Assembly: GCF_022348085.1 (NCBI RefSeq)
Contig: NZ_JAKRFN010000002.1
Location: 62,001 to 126,000 of the forward strand
Direction: 5' to 3'
Source of the DNA: Mycobacterium sp. PSTR-4-N
GTDB lineage: Bacteria > Actinomycetota > Actinomycetes > Mycobacteriales > Mycobacteriaceae
Length of the DNA: 64,000 nucleotides
Below are positions 9,106-19,312 of this stretch, in pieces (within the stretch, counting starts at the first letter, position 1; each line of letters opens with the position of its first letter). The position numbers were made by a program, and so were the translations under genes. The notes under the pieces were generated by a model that was not told the origin of the DNA, did not search any database, and worked only from the letters and a program-made list of their open reading frames with translations.

Positions 9106-9402
9106 ATGGCGTTCAAACTCACGTATTCGGATGGGCAGGAATCCACGCACGACGACGACACCGTCTGGGAACTCGACGACGGTGTGCTGAAGCTGGGCCG
9201 CGAGAAAGACAAGTGGTCGGTGCTGTTGTCGCCGAGTCACTGGGCAGTCCTCGAACTGGTCTCCTCGTCGTCGGACTCCGACAACAAAGATTCCGACAAC
9301 AAGGACTCCGACAAGGACTCCGACGACAAGGATTCCGACGACGCGGACGACAAATCCGAGAAGGATGGCGACGACAAGAAGTCCGACAAGGACGACGACT
9401 AG
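9106..9402 (+). CDS. Small protein with acidic Asp/Ser/Lys repeat tail
   Basis: 98 residues in two parts. Residues 1-52 form a compact domain (MAFKLTYSDGQESTHDDD ... LLSPSHWAVLELV). Residues 53-98 consist almost only of Asp, Ser and Lys in short repeats such as DSDNKDSDNKDSDKDSDD. The DNA encoding the tail is an imperfect tandem repeat of GACAAGGACTCC. No signal peptide is seen. Function unknown; the tail could bind divalent cations or be a disordered solubility segment. A strong hairpin follows 13 nt after the stop. Confidence 0.75.
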   Translation: MAFKLTYSDGQESTHDDDTVWELDDGVLKLGREKDKWSVLLSPSHWAVLELVSSSSDSDNKDSDNKDSDKDSDDKDSDDADDKSEKDGDDKKSDKDDD

Positions 9403-9414
9403 TCCCACACCTGT

Positions 9415-9446
9415 TGTGCGGCAGCAGCGTTCGCTGCTGCCGCACA
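9415..9446 (+). terminator. Intrinsic-type terminator hairpin
   Basis: A perfect 14-bp stem beginning TGTGCGGCAGCAGC with a GTTC tetraloop lies between the acidic-repeat gene and the MFS gene. No U-tract follows, which is common for mycobacterial terminators. Confidence 0.7.
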
Positions 9447-9470
9447 CTGTCGCGGCCAAGGAGGCCTCCG

Positions 9471-10889
9471 ATGAGTTCGCATCACACCGCTGCGTCGGAT
9501 CACGACCGGGCCACCGCACCGGGCCAGTTGACCGGCGCGGCGATCATCGTGGCCCTGGTGTCCGCTGTGTCGGGCATGTTGTACGGCTACGACACCGGCA
9601 TCATCTCCGGGGCGCTGCTGCAGATCACGGAGGATTTCGGGATCGAGGAGTCGTGGAAGCAGGTGATCGCGGCGAGCATCCTGCTCGGCGCCGTGATCGG
9701 CGCTCTGACCTGTAGCTACCTGTCGGAGAAGCGGGGCCGCAAGGGCACGCTGGTGATGCTCGCGGTGGTGTTCGTCGTCGGCGCGCTGTGGTGTGCCATC
9801 GCGCCGAATCCGCTGATCCTCTCCCTGGGTCGATTGGTCCTCGGCTTCGCGGTCGGTGGTGCAACGCAGACGGCGCCGATGTACGTGGCCGAACTGGCGC
9901 CGCCGAAGTATCGCGGCCGGCTGGTGCTGTGCTTCCAGATCGCGATCGGGGTCGGCATCGTCATCGCGACGATCGTCGGTGCCACCGAACACATTCCCTG
10001 GCGATGGTCGATCGGTGCCGCCGCCGTCCCGGCCGCGGTCATGCTCGTGCTGTTGATGCGGCTGCCCGAGAGCCCTCGCTGGCTGGTGAAAAACGATCGG
10101 GGCGACGACGCCCGAGACGTGCTCGAAGGAGTGCGGCCGTCGGGCTACGACGTCGACGGAGAGCTCGCGGAGATGGCCGAGCTGACCCGCAAGGAGCAGA
10201 CCGCGAAGACCAAGGGGTGGCCGGGCCTGCGTGCGGCGTGGGTCCGTCCGGCGCTCGTTCTCGGTTGCGGCATAGCGATTTTCACGCAGCTCAGCGGCAT
10301 CGAGATGATCATCTACTACTCGCCGACCATCCTGACCGACAACGGTTTCTCGGATTCGGTGGCGCTCCAGGTGTCCGTCGCGCTCGGGGTCAGCTATCTG
10401 GTGGCGCAGCTGGTCGGGCTGTCGATCATCGACAGGGTGGGCAGGCGCAGACTCACGCTGATCATGATCCCGGGTGCCGCCCTGAGCCTGTTCGTGCTCG
10501 GCGCACTGTTCGTCACCGGCAACAGCGGCCGGGAATCGGTGCCGTTCATCATCGCGTGCCTGGTCGTGTTCATGCTGTTCAACGCCGGCGGGTTGCAGCT
10601 GATGGGGTGGTTGACGGGTTCGGAAACCTATCCCCTCGCGGTGCGGCCCGCCGGAACCGCGGTGCAGTCCGCGGCCCTGTGGGGAACCAACCTGCTCATC
10701 ACGCTGACGCTGCTGACGCTGATCAGCGGGATCGGCGTGGGCCCGGCGATGTGGCTCTACGGGTTGTTCAACGTGGCGGCGTGGTTGTTCGTGTACTTCC
10801 GCATGCCCGACCTGACGGGTCGGAGCCTGGAGGACATCGAGGACAAGCTGCGCGACGGCAGGTTCCGTCCCGCCGACTTCGCGCGCTGA
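9471..10889 (+). CDS. Sugar porter family MFS transporter
   Basis: 472-residue, 12-helix proton-coupled sugar transporter of the inner membrane. Sugar-porter signatures are present: GYDTGIISGALL in TM1, SEKRGRKG in the first cytoplasmic loop, RLVLGFAVGGATQTAPMYVAELAPPKYRG, PESPRWL after TM6, QLSGIEMIIYYSPTI in TM7, DRVGRRRL in loop 8-9, and a C-terminal PDLTGRSLEDIE variant of PETKG. An AAGGAGG at 9458-9464 fixes the ATG at 9471. Probable substrates are hexoses, pentoses or polyols; the specificity cannot be read. It is the only gene between the upstream terminator and the VOC gene. Confidence 0.93.
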   Translation: MSSHHTAASDHDRATAPGQLTGAAIIVALVSAVSGMLYGYDTGIISGALLQITEDFGIEESWKQVIAASILLGAVIGALTCSYLSEKRGRKGTLVMLAVVFVVGALWCAIAPNPLILSLGRLVLGFAVGGATQTAPMYVAELAPPKYRGRLVLCFQIAIGVGIVIATIVGATEHIPWRWSIGAAAVPAAVMLVLLMRLPESPRWLVKNDRGDDARDVLEGVRPSGYDVDGELAEMAELTRKEQTAKTKGWPGLRAAWVRPALVLGCGIAIFTQLSGIEMIIYYSPTILTDNGFSDSVALQVSVALGVSYLVAQLVGLSIIDRVGRRRLTLIMIPGAALSLFVLGALFVTGNSGRESVPFIIACLVVFMLFNAGGLQLMGWLTGSETYPLAVRPAGTAVQSAALWGTNLLITLTLLTLISGIGVGPAMWLYGLFNVAAWLFVYFRMPDLTGRSLEDIEDKLRDGRFRPADFAR

Positions 10890-10908
10890 TCTGACACACT
10901 CGGCGGTC

Positions 10909-11547
10909 ATGCGCATCGACACTCTCGTGGTCGCCGATCCCCCGTCGGCGTGGACCGACGCCGGCTTCACGGTCGACTCCGGCGAGACGTGTCACATCGG
11001 CGGGGTCGGCATCGACCTGGTCGGACGGGACAGCGGCTCCGGCATCGTCGGGTGGTCGCTCGGCGAGCTACCACGTCATGCAGGCCACGACGTGGACGGC
11101 ATCCCGACAACGAGATCGCATACCGCCGTGCCGGTGCCTGTGTCCACCGTCCACCGCAACGGTGTCACGGCGATCGACCACGTCGTGCTGATGTCACCCG
11201 ATCTCGACCGCACTGTCAGCGCGCTCAGTGACCTCGGTGCCCTTCCGCGGCGGGAACGCGACGCCTGGGTGGGCGAGCGGGCGGTCCGACAGATCTTCTA
11301 CCGCTTCGGCGCGACGATCGTCGAAGTGGTCGGCTCACCGACAACATCGAACCCGGGCCCGTCGACGCTGTGGGGCATCACCTTCGAGGTCACCGACATC
11401 GACGAGGCGGCCCGGTTCTTCGGCGATCGCACCTCGACGGTCAAGGCTGCGGTGCAGCCCGGTCGGAGGATCACCACGCTGCGCCATCACGAACTGGGCC
11501 TGTCCGTGCGCACGGCGCTCATCTCGGCGCGCCCGCCCCGTACGTGA
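10909..11547 (+). CDS. VOC/glyoxalase-like domain protein
   Basis: 212 residues with two half-domains in the vicinal oxygen chelate style. The second (ITAIDHVVLMSPDLDRTVSAL ... GATIVEVVG ... LWGITFEVTDIDEAARFFG) shows the paired beta-alpha-beta pattern and candidate metal ligands His and Glu; the first is degenerate. Such proteins often bind lipophilic ligands or catalyse isomerisation or dioxygenation, and the actual activity is unknown. Its TGA abuts the convergent Rieske gene, the two stops forming TGATCA. Confidence 0.72.
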   Translation: MRIDTLVVADPPSAWTDAGFTVDSGETCHIGGVGIDLVGRDSGSGIVGWSLGELPRHAGHDVDGIPTTRSHTAVPVPVSTVHRNGVTAIDHVVLMSPDLDRTVSALSDLGALPRRERDAWVGERAVRQIFYRFGATIVEVVGSPTTSNPGPSTLWGITFEVTDIDEAARFFGDRTSTVKAAVQPGRRITTLRHHELGLSVRTALISARPPRT

Positions 11548-12708
11548 TCAGGACAGCGCGATACCCAACTCGTCGGCGAACACCTTGATCATGTGCTGAA
11601 CGGCGATCTCGTTGCGGCCGATGATCATGTGGTCGTGCTGACCGCGGCGCACCCCCTCGCCGCATTGCGGCAGCATTGCGAAATCCTCGTCGCGCACCGC
11701 GGCGTGCACACTGTCGTAGACGGCGTCGTACGTCGCACGCATGTCGTCGTTCTGGGCGGGGACACGTGCCATCCAGCTGTGCCGAACAGTGCAGCGGGTG
11801 GGCTCCCCGGCGGGCAGGATGTCGATGATCTCCACTCCGACCGGGCTGTTGGCGAGGATGAGGTTCGGGTAGATCCAGTAGATGACACCCATGTTCGTCG
11901 ACGGGTCTCGCGGTGCGGAGGCGTCGGAGTCGAGGTTGGTGATCCAGGTGAACGGGAATCCGATGCGATGGTGCCGACCGAACTCGTCGTAGATCGCGGT
12001 GTTGGCCAGCGTGTTCTGTCCGATCACGCTCTGCCCGTGCACGAATGGGAAGTGATAACCCTCGGCGAAGGCCTCCAGCGCACCCTTCCACGAGACACCT
12101 GAGGTGAACTCGCGATCTGCGTGGTAACCATAGGACTCGTAGCTCCACCGCTCGAGATCCGTTGCCACGGTTCCGAGATGAGCATCCAGGTCCATCGTCG
12201 CGTCGGCGGACAGGACAGCCCAGATGAAGCCATACCGTTCCTCGGAGGGCAGCTCGACGAGGCCGTAGTCCTTCAGGTTCATCGAGTCGAAGCCGGCGCG
12301 CCCGGGCACCATGAACAATTCACCGGTGTTCTTGTAGGTCCAGGCGTGATAGGGGCAGACGAACCGTGATGCGTTGCCGGAACCGCAGGCCGGCATGGCG
12401 CCACGGTGCCGACAGTAGTTCAGCAGCACGCGGCTGGTCCCCTGCCTGTCCCGGGTGACCAGGAGCGAATCGCCGAGTACCGAACGGACCACGTAGTCGT
12501 TGCTGTTCGGCAGTTGCGCTGACGGCACGATCGCCAGCGGCACCCGGCGCAGGATCTGCGACTCTTCGACGTCAGTGGTCTTCGGGTCGCGGTAATAGTG
12601 CAGCGGCACCCGTAATTCGCGATCGGCCATGTCGGTGGTACCGGCGACCGCGTGCGCGAGCGCCCGTTCGGTCAACGCCTCGTCATCGCAGGAGGTGGAA
12701 GCAACCAT
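11548..12708 (-). CDS. Rieske non-heme iron oxygenase, alpha subunit
   Basis: Terminal oxygenase component of an aromatic-ring or sterol hydroxylating system. With ATG at 12708 the product has 386 residues. The Rieske 2Fe-2S motif is C99-x-H101-x16-C118-x2-H121. The mononuclear iron site is suggested by EGYHFPFVHG (two His), with the Asp ligand further downstream. No ferredoxin or reductase partner is encoded nearby, so electron transfer must come from elsewhere. The start was chosen because TATGGT lies exactly 7 nt upstream with TTGACA further up; an ATG at 12720 is an alternative. Divergent from a TetR gene that probably controls it. Substrate unknown. Confidence 0.88.
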   Translation of the reverse strand: MVASTSCDDEALTERALAHAVAGTTDMADRELRVPLHYYRDPKTTDVEESQILRRVPLAIVPSAQLPNSNDYVVRSVLGDSLLVTRDRQGTSRVLLNYCRHRGAMPACGSGNASRFVCPYHAWTYKNTGELFMVPGRAGFDSMNLKDYGLVELPSEERYGFIWAVLSADATMDLDAHLGTVATDLERWSYESYGYHADREFTSGVSWKGALEAFAEGYHFPFVHGQSVIGQNTLANTAIYDEFGRHHRIGFPFTWITNLDSDASAPRDPSTNMGVIYWIYPNLILANSPVGVEIIDILPAGEPTRCTVRHSWMARVPAQNDDMRATYDAVYDSVHAAVRDEDFAMLPQCGEGVRRGQHDHMIIGRNEIAVQHMIKVFADELGIALS

Positions 12709-12715
12709 GGGCCTG

Positions 12716-12746
12716 ACCATACATCTATCGTCAAGTGTATTGTCAA
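12716..12746 (-). promoter_or_regulatory. Promoter of Rieske gene in divergent region
   Basis: On the minus strand TTGACA (12746-12741) is followed after 19 nt by TATGGT (12721-12716), 7 nt before the ATG at 12708. The -35 overlaps the small palindrome ATTGTCAAT (12739-12747), which could be part of an operator for the divergent TetR protein. Confidence 0.45.
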
Positions 12747-12778
12747 TGGTCGACGCCACGACGTGCGACGATCGCTGC

Positions 12779-13393
12779 ATGCGTAGGCACGGATGGTCGG
12801 GAGACATCCCCCGCGACGACGACGAGGCGGCGCGCCGGATCCTCGACGCCGCCCGCGAGGCGATCGACGGCGGCCGACCCGCGACGGTCTCGTCCGTGGC
12901 GCAGACGCTGGGCATCACCCGGCAGACCGTGTATCGCTACTTCCCCACCCAGGAGGCACTGCTCGCCGCCACGGCCCTGTCCTCGATCGACGCCTTCCTC
13001 GACCAGCTCACCGCCAAGCTCGGCGACATCAGCGACCCCACACAGGCTGTTGTCGAGGGCATCGCCTACACCCTCGAGCAACTCTCGCACGACCGGTACC
13101 TGCGCTTGGTCGTCGAACCCGGGAAGGCATCCGCGTTCACCGCGGGCGTGACATCCGATGTCGCGATCGGTTTCGGCCGATCGATCCTGGAACGCTTCGA
13201 CATTGACTGGCGTGCAGCTGGTTTCGACGGTGCACAGCTCGACGGTCTCGTGGAGTTCATGCTGCGGACGCTGCAGTCGTTCATCATCGACCCCGGCGGG
13301 CCGGGCCGCCACGGCGAGGGGTTGCGGCAGTATCTGCACGACTGGATCGCCCCGGCCATCCGCGCGCGGGCGGCGACGACGTCGGCGCGGTGA
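12779..13393 (+). CDS. TetR-family transcriptional regulator
   Basis: 204 residues. The N-terminal domain has the TetR helix-turn-helix: [13 protein letters not shown] ... [31 protein letters not shown]. The C-terminal ligand-binding domain ([21 protein letters not shown] ... [15 protein letters not shown]) resembles mycobacterial TetR proteins with lipophilic inducers. Start ATG 12779 gives a normal N-terminus; ATG 12749 in the same frame is possible. It is divergent from the Rieske oxygenase across 70 bp and probably represses it. Its TGA overlaps a GTG upstream of the RNase HI coding sequence. Confidence 0.87.
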   Translation: MRRHGWSGDIPRDDDEAARRILDAAREAIDGGRPATVSSVAQTLGITRQTVYRYFPTQEALLAATALSSIDAFLDQLTAKLGDISDPTQAVVEGIAYTLEQLSHDRYLRLVVEPGKASAFTAGVTSDVAIGFGRSILERFDIDWRAAGFDGAQLDGLVEFMLRTLQSFIIDPGGPGRHGEGLRQYLHDWIAPAIRARAATTSAR

Positions 13394-13431
13394 CGCGGCG
13401 AGTCATCGGGCGCACCGGCGGGCCCGTTGCC

Positions 13432-13437
13432 TATCCT
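13432..13437 (+). promoter_or_regulatory. Candidate -10 hexamer for leaderless rnhA transcript
   Basis: TATCCT lies exactly 6 nt upstream of the ATG at 13444, supporting that start over the GTG at 13390. Confidence 0.45.
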
Positions 13438-13443
13438 CTGCGC

Positions 13444-13917
13444 ATGCAGGTCGAGACTTCCGGTGACGTCGTGGTGATCCACACCGACGGCGGCTGCCGA
13501 CCGAATCCCGGACCGGGCGGCTGGGGTGCGGTGTTGCGCCAGCGCCAGCACGTGCGCGAGATGTGCGGCGGCGAGTCCGGCGTCACGAGCAACAACCGCA
13601 TGGAGCTGATGGCCCCCATCATGGCGCTCGAGGCGTTGACCCGGCCCGTGGTCGTACACCTCTACACCGACAGCACCTACGTACGCAACGGCATCACGAA
13701 GTGGGTGCACGGCTGGGAACGCAACGGCTGGCTCACGGCCGCCAAGCAGCCGGTGAAGAACGTCGACCTGTGGCAGCGTCTCCAAAAGGCTTGTGCGCGA
13801 CACGATGTCGAGTGGTTCTGGGTGAAGGGCCACTCCGGCATCGACGACAACGAACTGGCCGATGTGCTTGCCACCCGCGGCATGGCCGAGGCGATCGCGG
13901 CAGGCGTCGCGATCTAG
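13444..13917 (+). CDS. rnhA: Ribonuclease HI
   Basis: 157 residues, the normal size for bacterial RNase HI. It degrades the RNA strand of RNA-DNA hybrids in the cytosol. The DEDD catalytic set is visible: Asp in [19 protein letters not shown], Glu in [13 protein letters not shown], Asp in [12 protein letters not shown] and Asp in [14 protein letters not shown]. The [24 protein letters not shown] segment is the basic handle. A longer version starting at GTG 13390 (overlapping the tetR stop) would add 18 non-conserved residues; the TATCCT hexamer favours 13444. Confidence 0.95.
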   Translation: MQVETSGDVVVIHTDGGCRPNPGPGGWGAVLRQRQHVREMCGGESGVTSNNRMELMAPIMALEALTRPVVVHLYTDSTYVRNGITKWVHGWERNGWLTAAKQPVKNVDLWQRLQKACARHDVEWFWVKGHSGIDDNELADVLATRGMAEAIAAGVAI

Positions 13918-13923
13918 CGGCAT

Positions 13924-15369
13924 TCACGCGACCCGGTTGTCCGGTGGTGCGGGTCCGCCGGGTTCTGATGGGTCGGCCGATTCCTGGGTGGGCTCCTCGT
14001 CGTCGGGTGGTCGGAGGAGGCGTTCGGGGGTGTGGTGGGTGTTGATGCGGGTTTGGCCGGTGTCGAGGTTCGGCGGTGGGGTCCATTCGACGTCGTGGCG
14101 GGTGTTCATCGTGGTGGTCCAGCCACCGTCTTTCACCGAGCGATTGTCGGGTGGGCAGGCCAAGCCGAGGTCGTCGATGTTGGTGAGCCCACCATCAGCC
14201 CAATCTTGGGTGACGTGGTGGACCTGGCAGCCGTAGGCGCCGACGGGGCAGCCGGGTTTGGTGCAGCCTCCGTCGCGGGCGATCAGCATGATCCGCTGCG
14301 CCGCCGACGCCACCCTGCGGGTGCGGAACAGGTCCAGCGCCGATCCGGTGGCCCGGTCGAACACCGCCAAATAATGCGAGGCGTGCGCACCCGTGCGGAT
14401 CACGTCCTTGATAGGCAGCCGAGTACCGCCACCCGTCGTCCCGATCCCGGCCCGGGATTCCAAGTCTTGCAGCGTGGTCCGCACGATCACCGTCACCGGT
14501 AACCCGTTCAATTGGCCCAACTCGCCACTCATCAGGGCGATCCGTCCGACCGCGACCAGCGCATCGTGCTGGCGCTGGGCCAGGCTGCGATGATCACCGT
14601 CGATCTGCGCCTGGGTCGGCGTCCCCGACGTGCACGGCTCGTCATCGTCGGGGTTACACATACCGGGGGCGGCGTATTTCGCGAAGATCGCCTCCCATAT
14701 CGCCGCCGCCTCCGGGGTCAGATCGGCCCGCCACGCGGTCATCCCGTCCCGACCCTGCCGCCCCTTCGTCAGCGAGCGTTTCCGGGTGCGTTCGGTGTCG
14801 TCGGGTTCGGGGCCGTCCTGGTCGAGGAGAAACAGTTCCAGTTCTGCGGCGTCGTGGGTGGCTTTGGGCCCGGCGCCGGTGGCGATGCGCACTACATCAG
14901 CTTCGAACTGCTCCCGCGTGGTCACGTCGCAGAACCCGGGCAGCTTGTCGACGACCTTGCGGATGATCTCCACATGCTCCGGCGTGATCCGGCCCTGCGC
15001 CTGCGCGGAGGCGGTCTCCGCGAGCACCGGCGGTAACGGTGTCCCGGTGAGCGACTGGCGGGGAGCCAGCAGCGCGGCCTCTGTCAGGCGACGGTGCGCT
15101 TCGGAGCCGCTGATCCGGTATCGGATCGCCAGCACGTCGCGCCAGTTCTTGGCCCCCATCTGCACCGCAGACGTCTCCTCCTGCAACCGCGCCAGGGCGC
15201 GATGTCCGGCGGCCGGCAATCGGCAGGACGCGGATTGCAGCTCATCGAGCAGTTCCACGACGTCCGCGGCGGTGGATAGGTTCAGATCGGCGGCGAGCAC
15301 GGCATCGACCCCGGCCCGCAACTGCGCCACCGCCTCCGCCACACCCACCGACATACTTCGAACATACAT
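13924..15369 (-). CDS. HNH endonuclease of the DUF222/13E12 repeat family
   Basis: 481 residues. The long alpha-helical N-terminal region (DUF222, about residues 5-340) is followed by an HNH nuclease-like segment: IARDGGCTKPGCPV ... CQVHHVTQDWADGGLTNIDDLGLACPPDNR, with paired Cys for structural zinc and the HH of the beta-beta-alpha-metal core. The tail is disordered and Pro/Glu-rich. This multicopy mycobacterial family (13E12 repeat) is associated with mobile or repetitive DNA; its role is unknown. An alternative start is ATG 15354. An IS481-type scar lies just upstream. Confidence 0.88.
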   Translation of the reverse strand: MYVRSMSVGVAEAVAQLRAGVDAVLAADLNLSTAADVVELLDELQSASCRLPAAGHRALARLQEETSAVQMGAKNWRDVLAIRYRISGSEAHRRLTEAALLAPRQSLTGTPLPPVLAETASAQAQGRITPEHVEIIRKVVDKLPGFCDVTTREQFEADVVRIATGAGPKATHDAAELELFLLDQDGPEPDDTERTRKRSLTKGRQGRDGMTAWRADLTPEAAAIWEAIFAKYAAPGMCNPDDDEPCTSGTPTQAQIDGDHRSLAQRQHDALVAVGRIALMSGELGQLNGLPVTVIVRTTLQDLESRAGIGTTGGGTRLPIKDVIRTGAHASHYLAVFDRATGSALDLFRTRRVASAAQRIMLIARDGGCTKPGCPVGAYGCQVHHVTQDWADGGLTNIDDLGLACPPDNRSVKDGGWTTTMNTRHDVEWTPPPNLDTGQTRINTHHTPERLLRPPDDEEPTQESADPSEPGGPAPPDNRVA

Positions 15370-15480
15370 TCGACCACCGACAAGTTGACTGACTCAAACT
15401 TTCTGGCAGGGTCGCCGGAGAATGATGGTGACACGTCCAGAGGGACTGTCAGATGTCCAGATCGCGGAAGATGAAAGTCA

Positions 15481-15735
15481 GCAGCCTGGTGGCGATTTGT
15501 CTATCCCGCGCCGAATGCACGCTGGCAGTTAGACGCCACCGGCTACGTCCTCACCGGCTGCCGCCAGTGCGTCATCTTCCAGCTCATCGATGATCACTCC
15601 CGCTACGCGGTCGCCTCCCATGTCGTCTGGAGTGAAACCGCCGAGGCCGCGATCGCCGTGTTCGACAAGGCTGTTCGCCGTCATGGCGTACCCCAACGAC
15701 TGCTGACCGATGACGGGATCGCGCTCAACCTGTGA
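15481..15735 (+). pseudogene. Remnant of IS481-type transposase (integrase core)
   Basis: In the frame beginning at 15484 the DNA reads WRFVYPAPNARWQLDATGYV, then QLIDDHSRYAVASH, then VFDKAVRRHGVPQRLLTDDG before TGA at 15733. This is the start of a DDE integrase core as found in IS481/IS3-type transposases, with the first Asp (LDAT) and the second (LTDDG). No start codon or N-terminal HTH domain precedes it, and the last third including the catalytic Glu is absent. Just after the stop, GATGCCTCAGGACATCGG resembles an imperfect terminal inverted repeat. The rest of the 15370-15783 interval holds nothing else I can recognise. Confidence 0.75.
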
Positions 15736-15783
15736 TGCCTCAGGACATCGGTGACACCCTGTCGTCACGGTGGGCATCACCGA

Positions 15784-18087
15784 CTACTCCCACACCACCT
15801 CGTCAGGCCTTTTGTCCGGTCGCAACCCACGCCAACTCGGTTGTCGCAGGCGCCCGTCCGACGTCCTCTCGCTGTAGCGAACCTCGCCCACCAACTCCGG
15901 CCGCACGAATGTCACCCCCTTCGCGTCGGGTCCGGTCAGTCGAGCGGTGAAGGGTGACTCGTCGGTGTGCAACGGCTCCAGCATCCCCTTGAGCGACGCC
16001 AGATCCTTGTCCGTGAACCCTGTGCCGACGCGTCCGACGAAGTGCAGGCCATTGGTCGGATCGTCTGGGTCGGGCACCCCGAGCAGCAGCGCACCGATTC
16101 CACTGGTGCGACCCTCCCCCGCGCGCCATCCTCCGATGACGACTTCCTGTGTGCGCCAGAGCTTGTCCTTGATCCACGATTTCGATCGCCGGCCCGGCTG
16201 ATATGTCGAGTCCCACTTCTTGGCGACCACACCCTCGTAGCGACTCTTCTCGACGTGGGCCAGCGCCTCGGCGCCGTCACCCTCCAGCAGGTCCGGGACG
16301 ATGGGCGCCCCGCCGCGCGCCAGCGTCTCGAGCAGCTTGCGCCGGTCGCGATACTTCGCCCGCAGCAGTGAGCGCCCGTCCAGCGCGAGGATGTCGAACG
16401 CCCAGAACTCGACGTTGGTGTCGCGGGTGCGGTGCTGCATCGCTTGAAAACTCGGCACACCGTCGGCGTCCAGGGCCACGATCTCCCCGTCGAGGATCAC
16501 GTGGTGGTCGGCGAGATCAGCTGCCAGTGACTGCAATTGGGGGAACTCACGGGTGACATCCCGACCGCTTCGCGACGTCAGCGTCAGCGTGCCGTGGTCG
16601 GCGTCGACCAGCAGCCGGTAGCCGTCCCATTTGCCTTCGAACGCCCACACCGCCGATGTCAGGTGAGCCACGGACCCGTGCGTGGCGAGCATCGGCGACA
16701 TGTCCTCCGGTGTGAAGGTGTGCTGCTCCTTCATCCGATGCGCCAACCAGTTCTTGCCGTCCGTCTGGATCAGCGCGTACCGACCCGTGATCTTCGACCC
16801 GTGCAGGGTGACGATCACCTCGCCTTTGCGGCCCTCGATGGGCTTCTCGCCGTCGACCCCGGGATCGAGGAACTTCTCTGTCTCGTACGTGCCGGAGTCC
16901 CACACGATGACCTTGCCGCCGCCGTACTCGCCGGCTGGGATCTCACCTTCGAATGTCGCGTATTCGAGCGGGTGATCCTCGGTGTGCACGGCGAGGTGGT
17001 TCACCGACGGTGTCTCGGGAAGGTTCTTCGGTACGGCCCACGACACCAGAACACCGTCGCGCTCGAGTCGGAAGTCGTAGTGGAGCCTGCGCGCGTGGTG
17101 CTCCTGGATCACGAAGGTGTCGTTGGCGCCGCGGACCGGCGACGCCGCCGGCACCGGTTCAGGGGTCTTGCCGGGATCGCGCATCCGCCGATACGTGCTG
17201 AGCCCGTCGGCGACGGGAGCATCGGCGTCCAGAGCGTGGAGCAGATCGCCGTCGCGTTCGACGCGTTCGAGGACCTCGTCGAAACGCAGGTGCCTCACGT
17301 CGGGATCCTCGAGCTCTTCCCAGGTTCGTGGTGCCGCAACAGTCGGTTCGGCGCGTCCGCGCATCGAATACGGCGAGATCGTGGTCTTGGCGCCGTTGTT
17401 CTGGCTCCAATCCAGGAACACCCGGCCTGCTCGCAGACTCTTGGTCATCGTCGCGGTGACCAGCCCCGACATCGACTTCTCGAGTTGCTGCGCAACACGT
17501 TTGGCGAGAACCGATGCCCCACGCGAGCTGACCGGCTCGGTGAGCGGCACGTACAGGTGCACACCCTTGCTGCCGCTGGTGACGGGATAGGTGCGGAGCC
17601 CGATTCCCGTCATCAGCTCGCGGACCGCGAATGCGACCTCCGCGATTTGCGGCATGGTCACACCCTCGCCGGGATCCAGATCGAACACCACCCGCGTCGC
17701 AGGCCCCGGTTCCCCCGCTCCGCCCTCGTTCCCGCCGGTGTCGAACCGCCATTGCGGAACGTGCACCTCCAGCGCGGCCTGCTGAGCGATCCACGCCAGC
17801 CCCTCGCGGGAGTCGATGATCGGGTAGGTCGTGCTACCCGACCTGTGATGAATCGTGGCCCGATGCAACCAATCCGGCGCCGACGACGCGAGCTGCTTCT
17901 CGAAGAAGTCCGCCGCGTCGACGCCGTTGGGCCACCGTTTTCGGGTGACCGGACGGCCCGCGATGTGCGGCAACATGAACTCCGCGATCGCGACGTAGTA
18001 CTCGAACACGTCGGCCTTCGTGGTGCCGGTCGCCGGGTAGAGCACCTTGTCGGGGTTCGTCAATCGAACCCGCTCGTATCGCTCCAC
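15784..18087 (-). CDS. ligD: Multifunctional DNA ligase D of non-homologous end joining
   Basis: About 767 residues, in the mycobacterial domain order. The N-terminal primase-polymerase domain has RLTNPDKVLYPATGTTKADV and the metal-binding VVFDLDPGEG. The central phosphoesterase domain has HHARRLHYDFRLERDGVL and HTEDHPLEY. The C-terminal ATP-dependent ligase has the adenylated Lys motif EGKWDGYR, then DGEIVAL, EGVVAKKWDS and SWIKDKLW. It repairs double-strand breaks with Ku. GTG at 18087 (MERYERVRLTNPDK) was chosen because known mycobacterial LigD proteins begin there; an upstream GTG at 18147 adds 20 non-conserved residues. Unlike M. tuberculosis, about 8 kb separates it from Ku. Confidence 0.96.
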   Translation of the reverse strand: MERYERVRLTNPDKVLYPATGTTKADVFEYYVAIAEFMLPHIAGRPVTRKRWPNGVDAADFFEKQLASSAPDWLHRATIHHRSGSTTYPIIDSREGLAWIAQQAALEVHVPQWRFDTGGNEGGAGEPGPATRVVFDLDPGEGVTMPQIAEVAFAVRELMTGIGLRTYPVTSGSKGVHLYVPLTEPVSSRGASVLAKRVAQQLEKSMSGLVTATMTKSLRAGRVFLDWSQNNGAKTTISPYSMRGRAEPTVAAPRTWEELEDPDVRHLRFDEVLERVERDGDLLHALDADAPVADGLSTYRRMRDPGKTPEPVPAASPVRGANDTFVIQEHHARRLHYDFRLERDGVLVSWAVPKNLPETPSVNHLAVHTEDHPLEYATFEGEIPAGEYGGGKVIVWDSGTYETEKFLDPGVDGEKPIEGRKGEVIVTLHGSKITGRYALIQTDGKNWLAHRMKEQHTFTPEDMSPMLATHGSVAHLTSAVWAFEGKWDGYRLLVDADHGTLTLTSRSGRDVTREFPQLQSLAADLADHHVILDGEIVALDADGVPSFQAMQHRTRDTNVEFWAFDILALDGRSLLRAKYRDRRKLLETLARGGAPIVPDLLEGDGAEALAHVEKSRYEGVVAKKWDSTYQPGRRSKSWIKDKLWRTQEVVIGGWRAGEGRTSGIGALLLGVPDPDDPTNGLHFVGRVGTGFTDKDLASLKGMLEPLHTDESPFTARLTGPDAKGVTFVRPELVGEVRYSERTSDGRLRQPSWRGLRPDKRPDEVVWE

Positions 18088-18194
18088 CCGGCCAGTATCC
18101 CGCGGCACCCCGAGACGGGGCGAGGAACCAGTCGTCAGCTCGTGCACCCGCTGGGCGTGACAGCGCCGATCCCCCGTCGGATGGCGCCTGCACG

Positions 18195-19277
<1,083 letters not shown>

Positions 19278-19312
19278 GTGAAACTCCTTGCTCTGTCTGA
19301 GGTCTGGGTGGA

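Noticed and set aside
9399..10970. 523-codon minus-strand frame across the MFS gene
   Set aside because: Complement of a clear 12-helix transporter; composition is His/Gln/Arg-rich and not membrane-like.
12629..12778. Longer start for the TetR gene
   Set aside because: The added sequence is antisense to the Rieske gene's N-terminus and promoter and shows no conserved regulator features.
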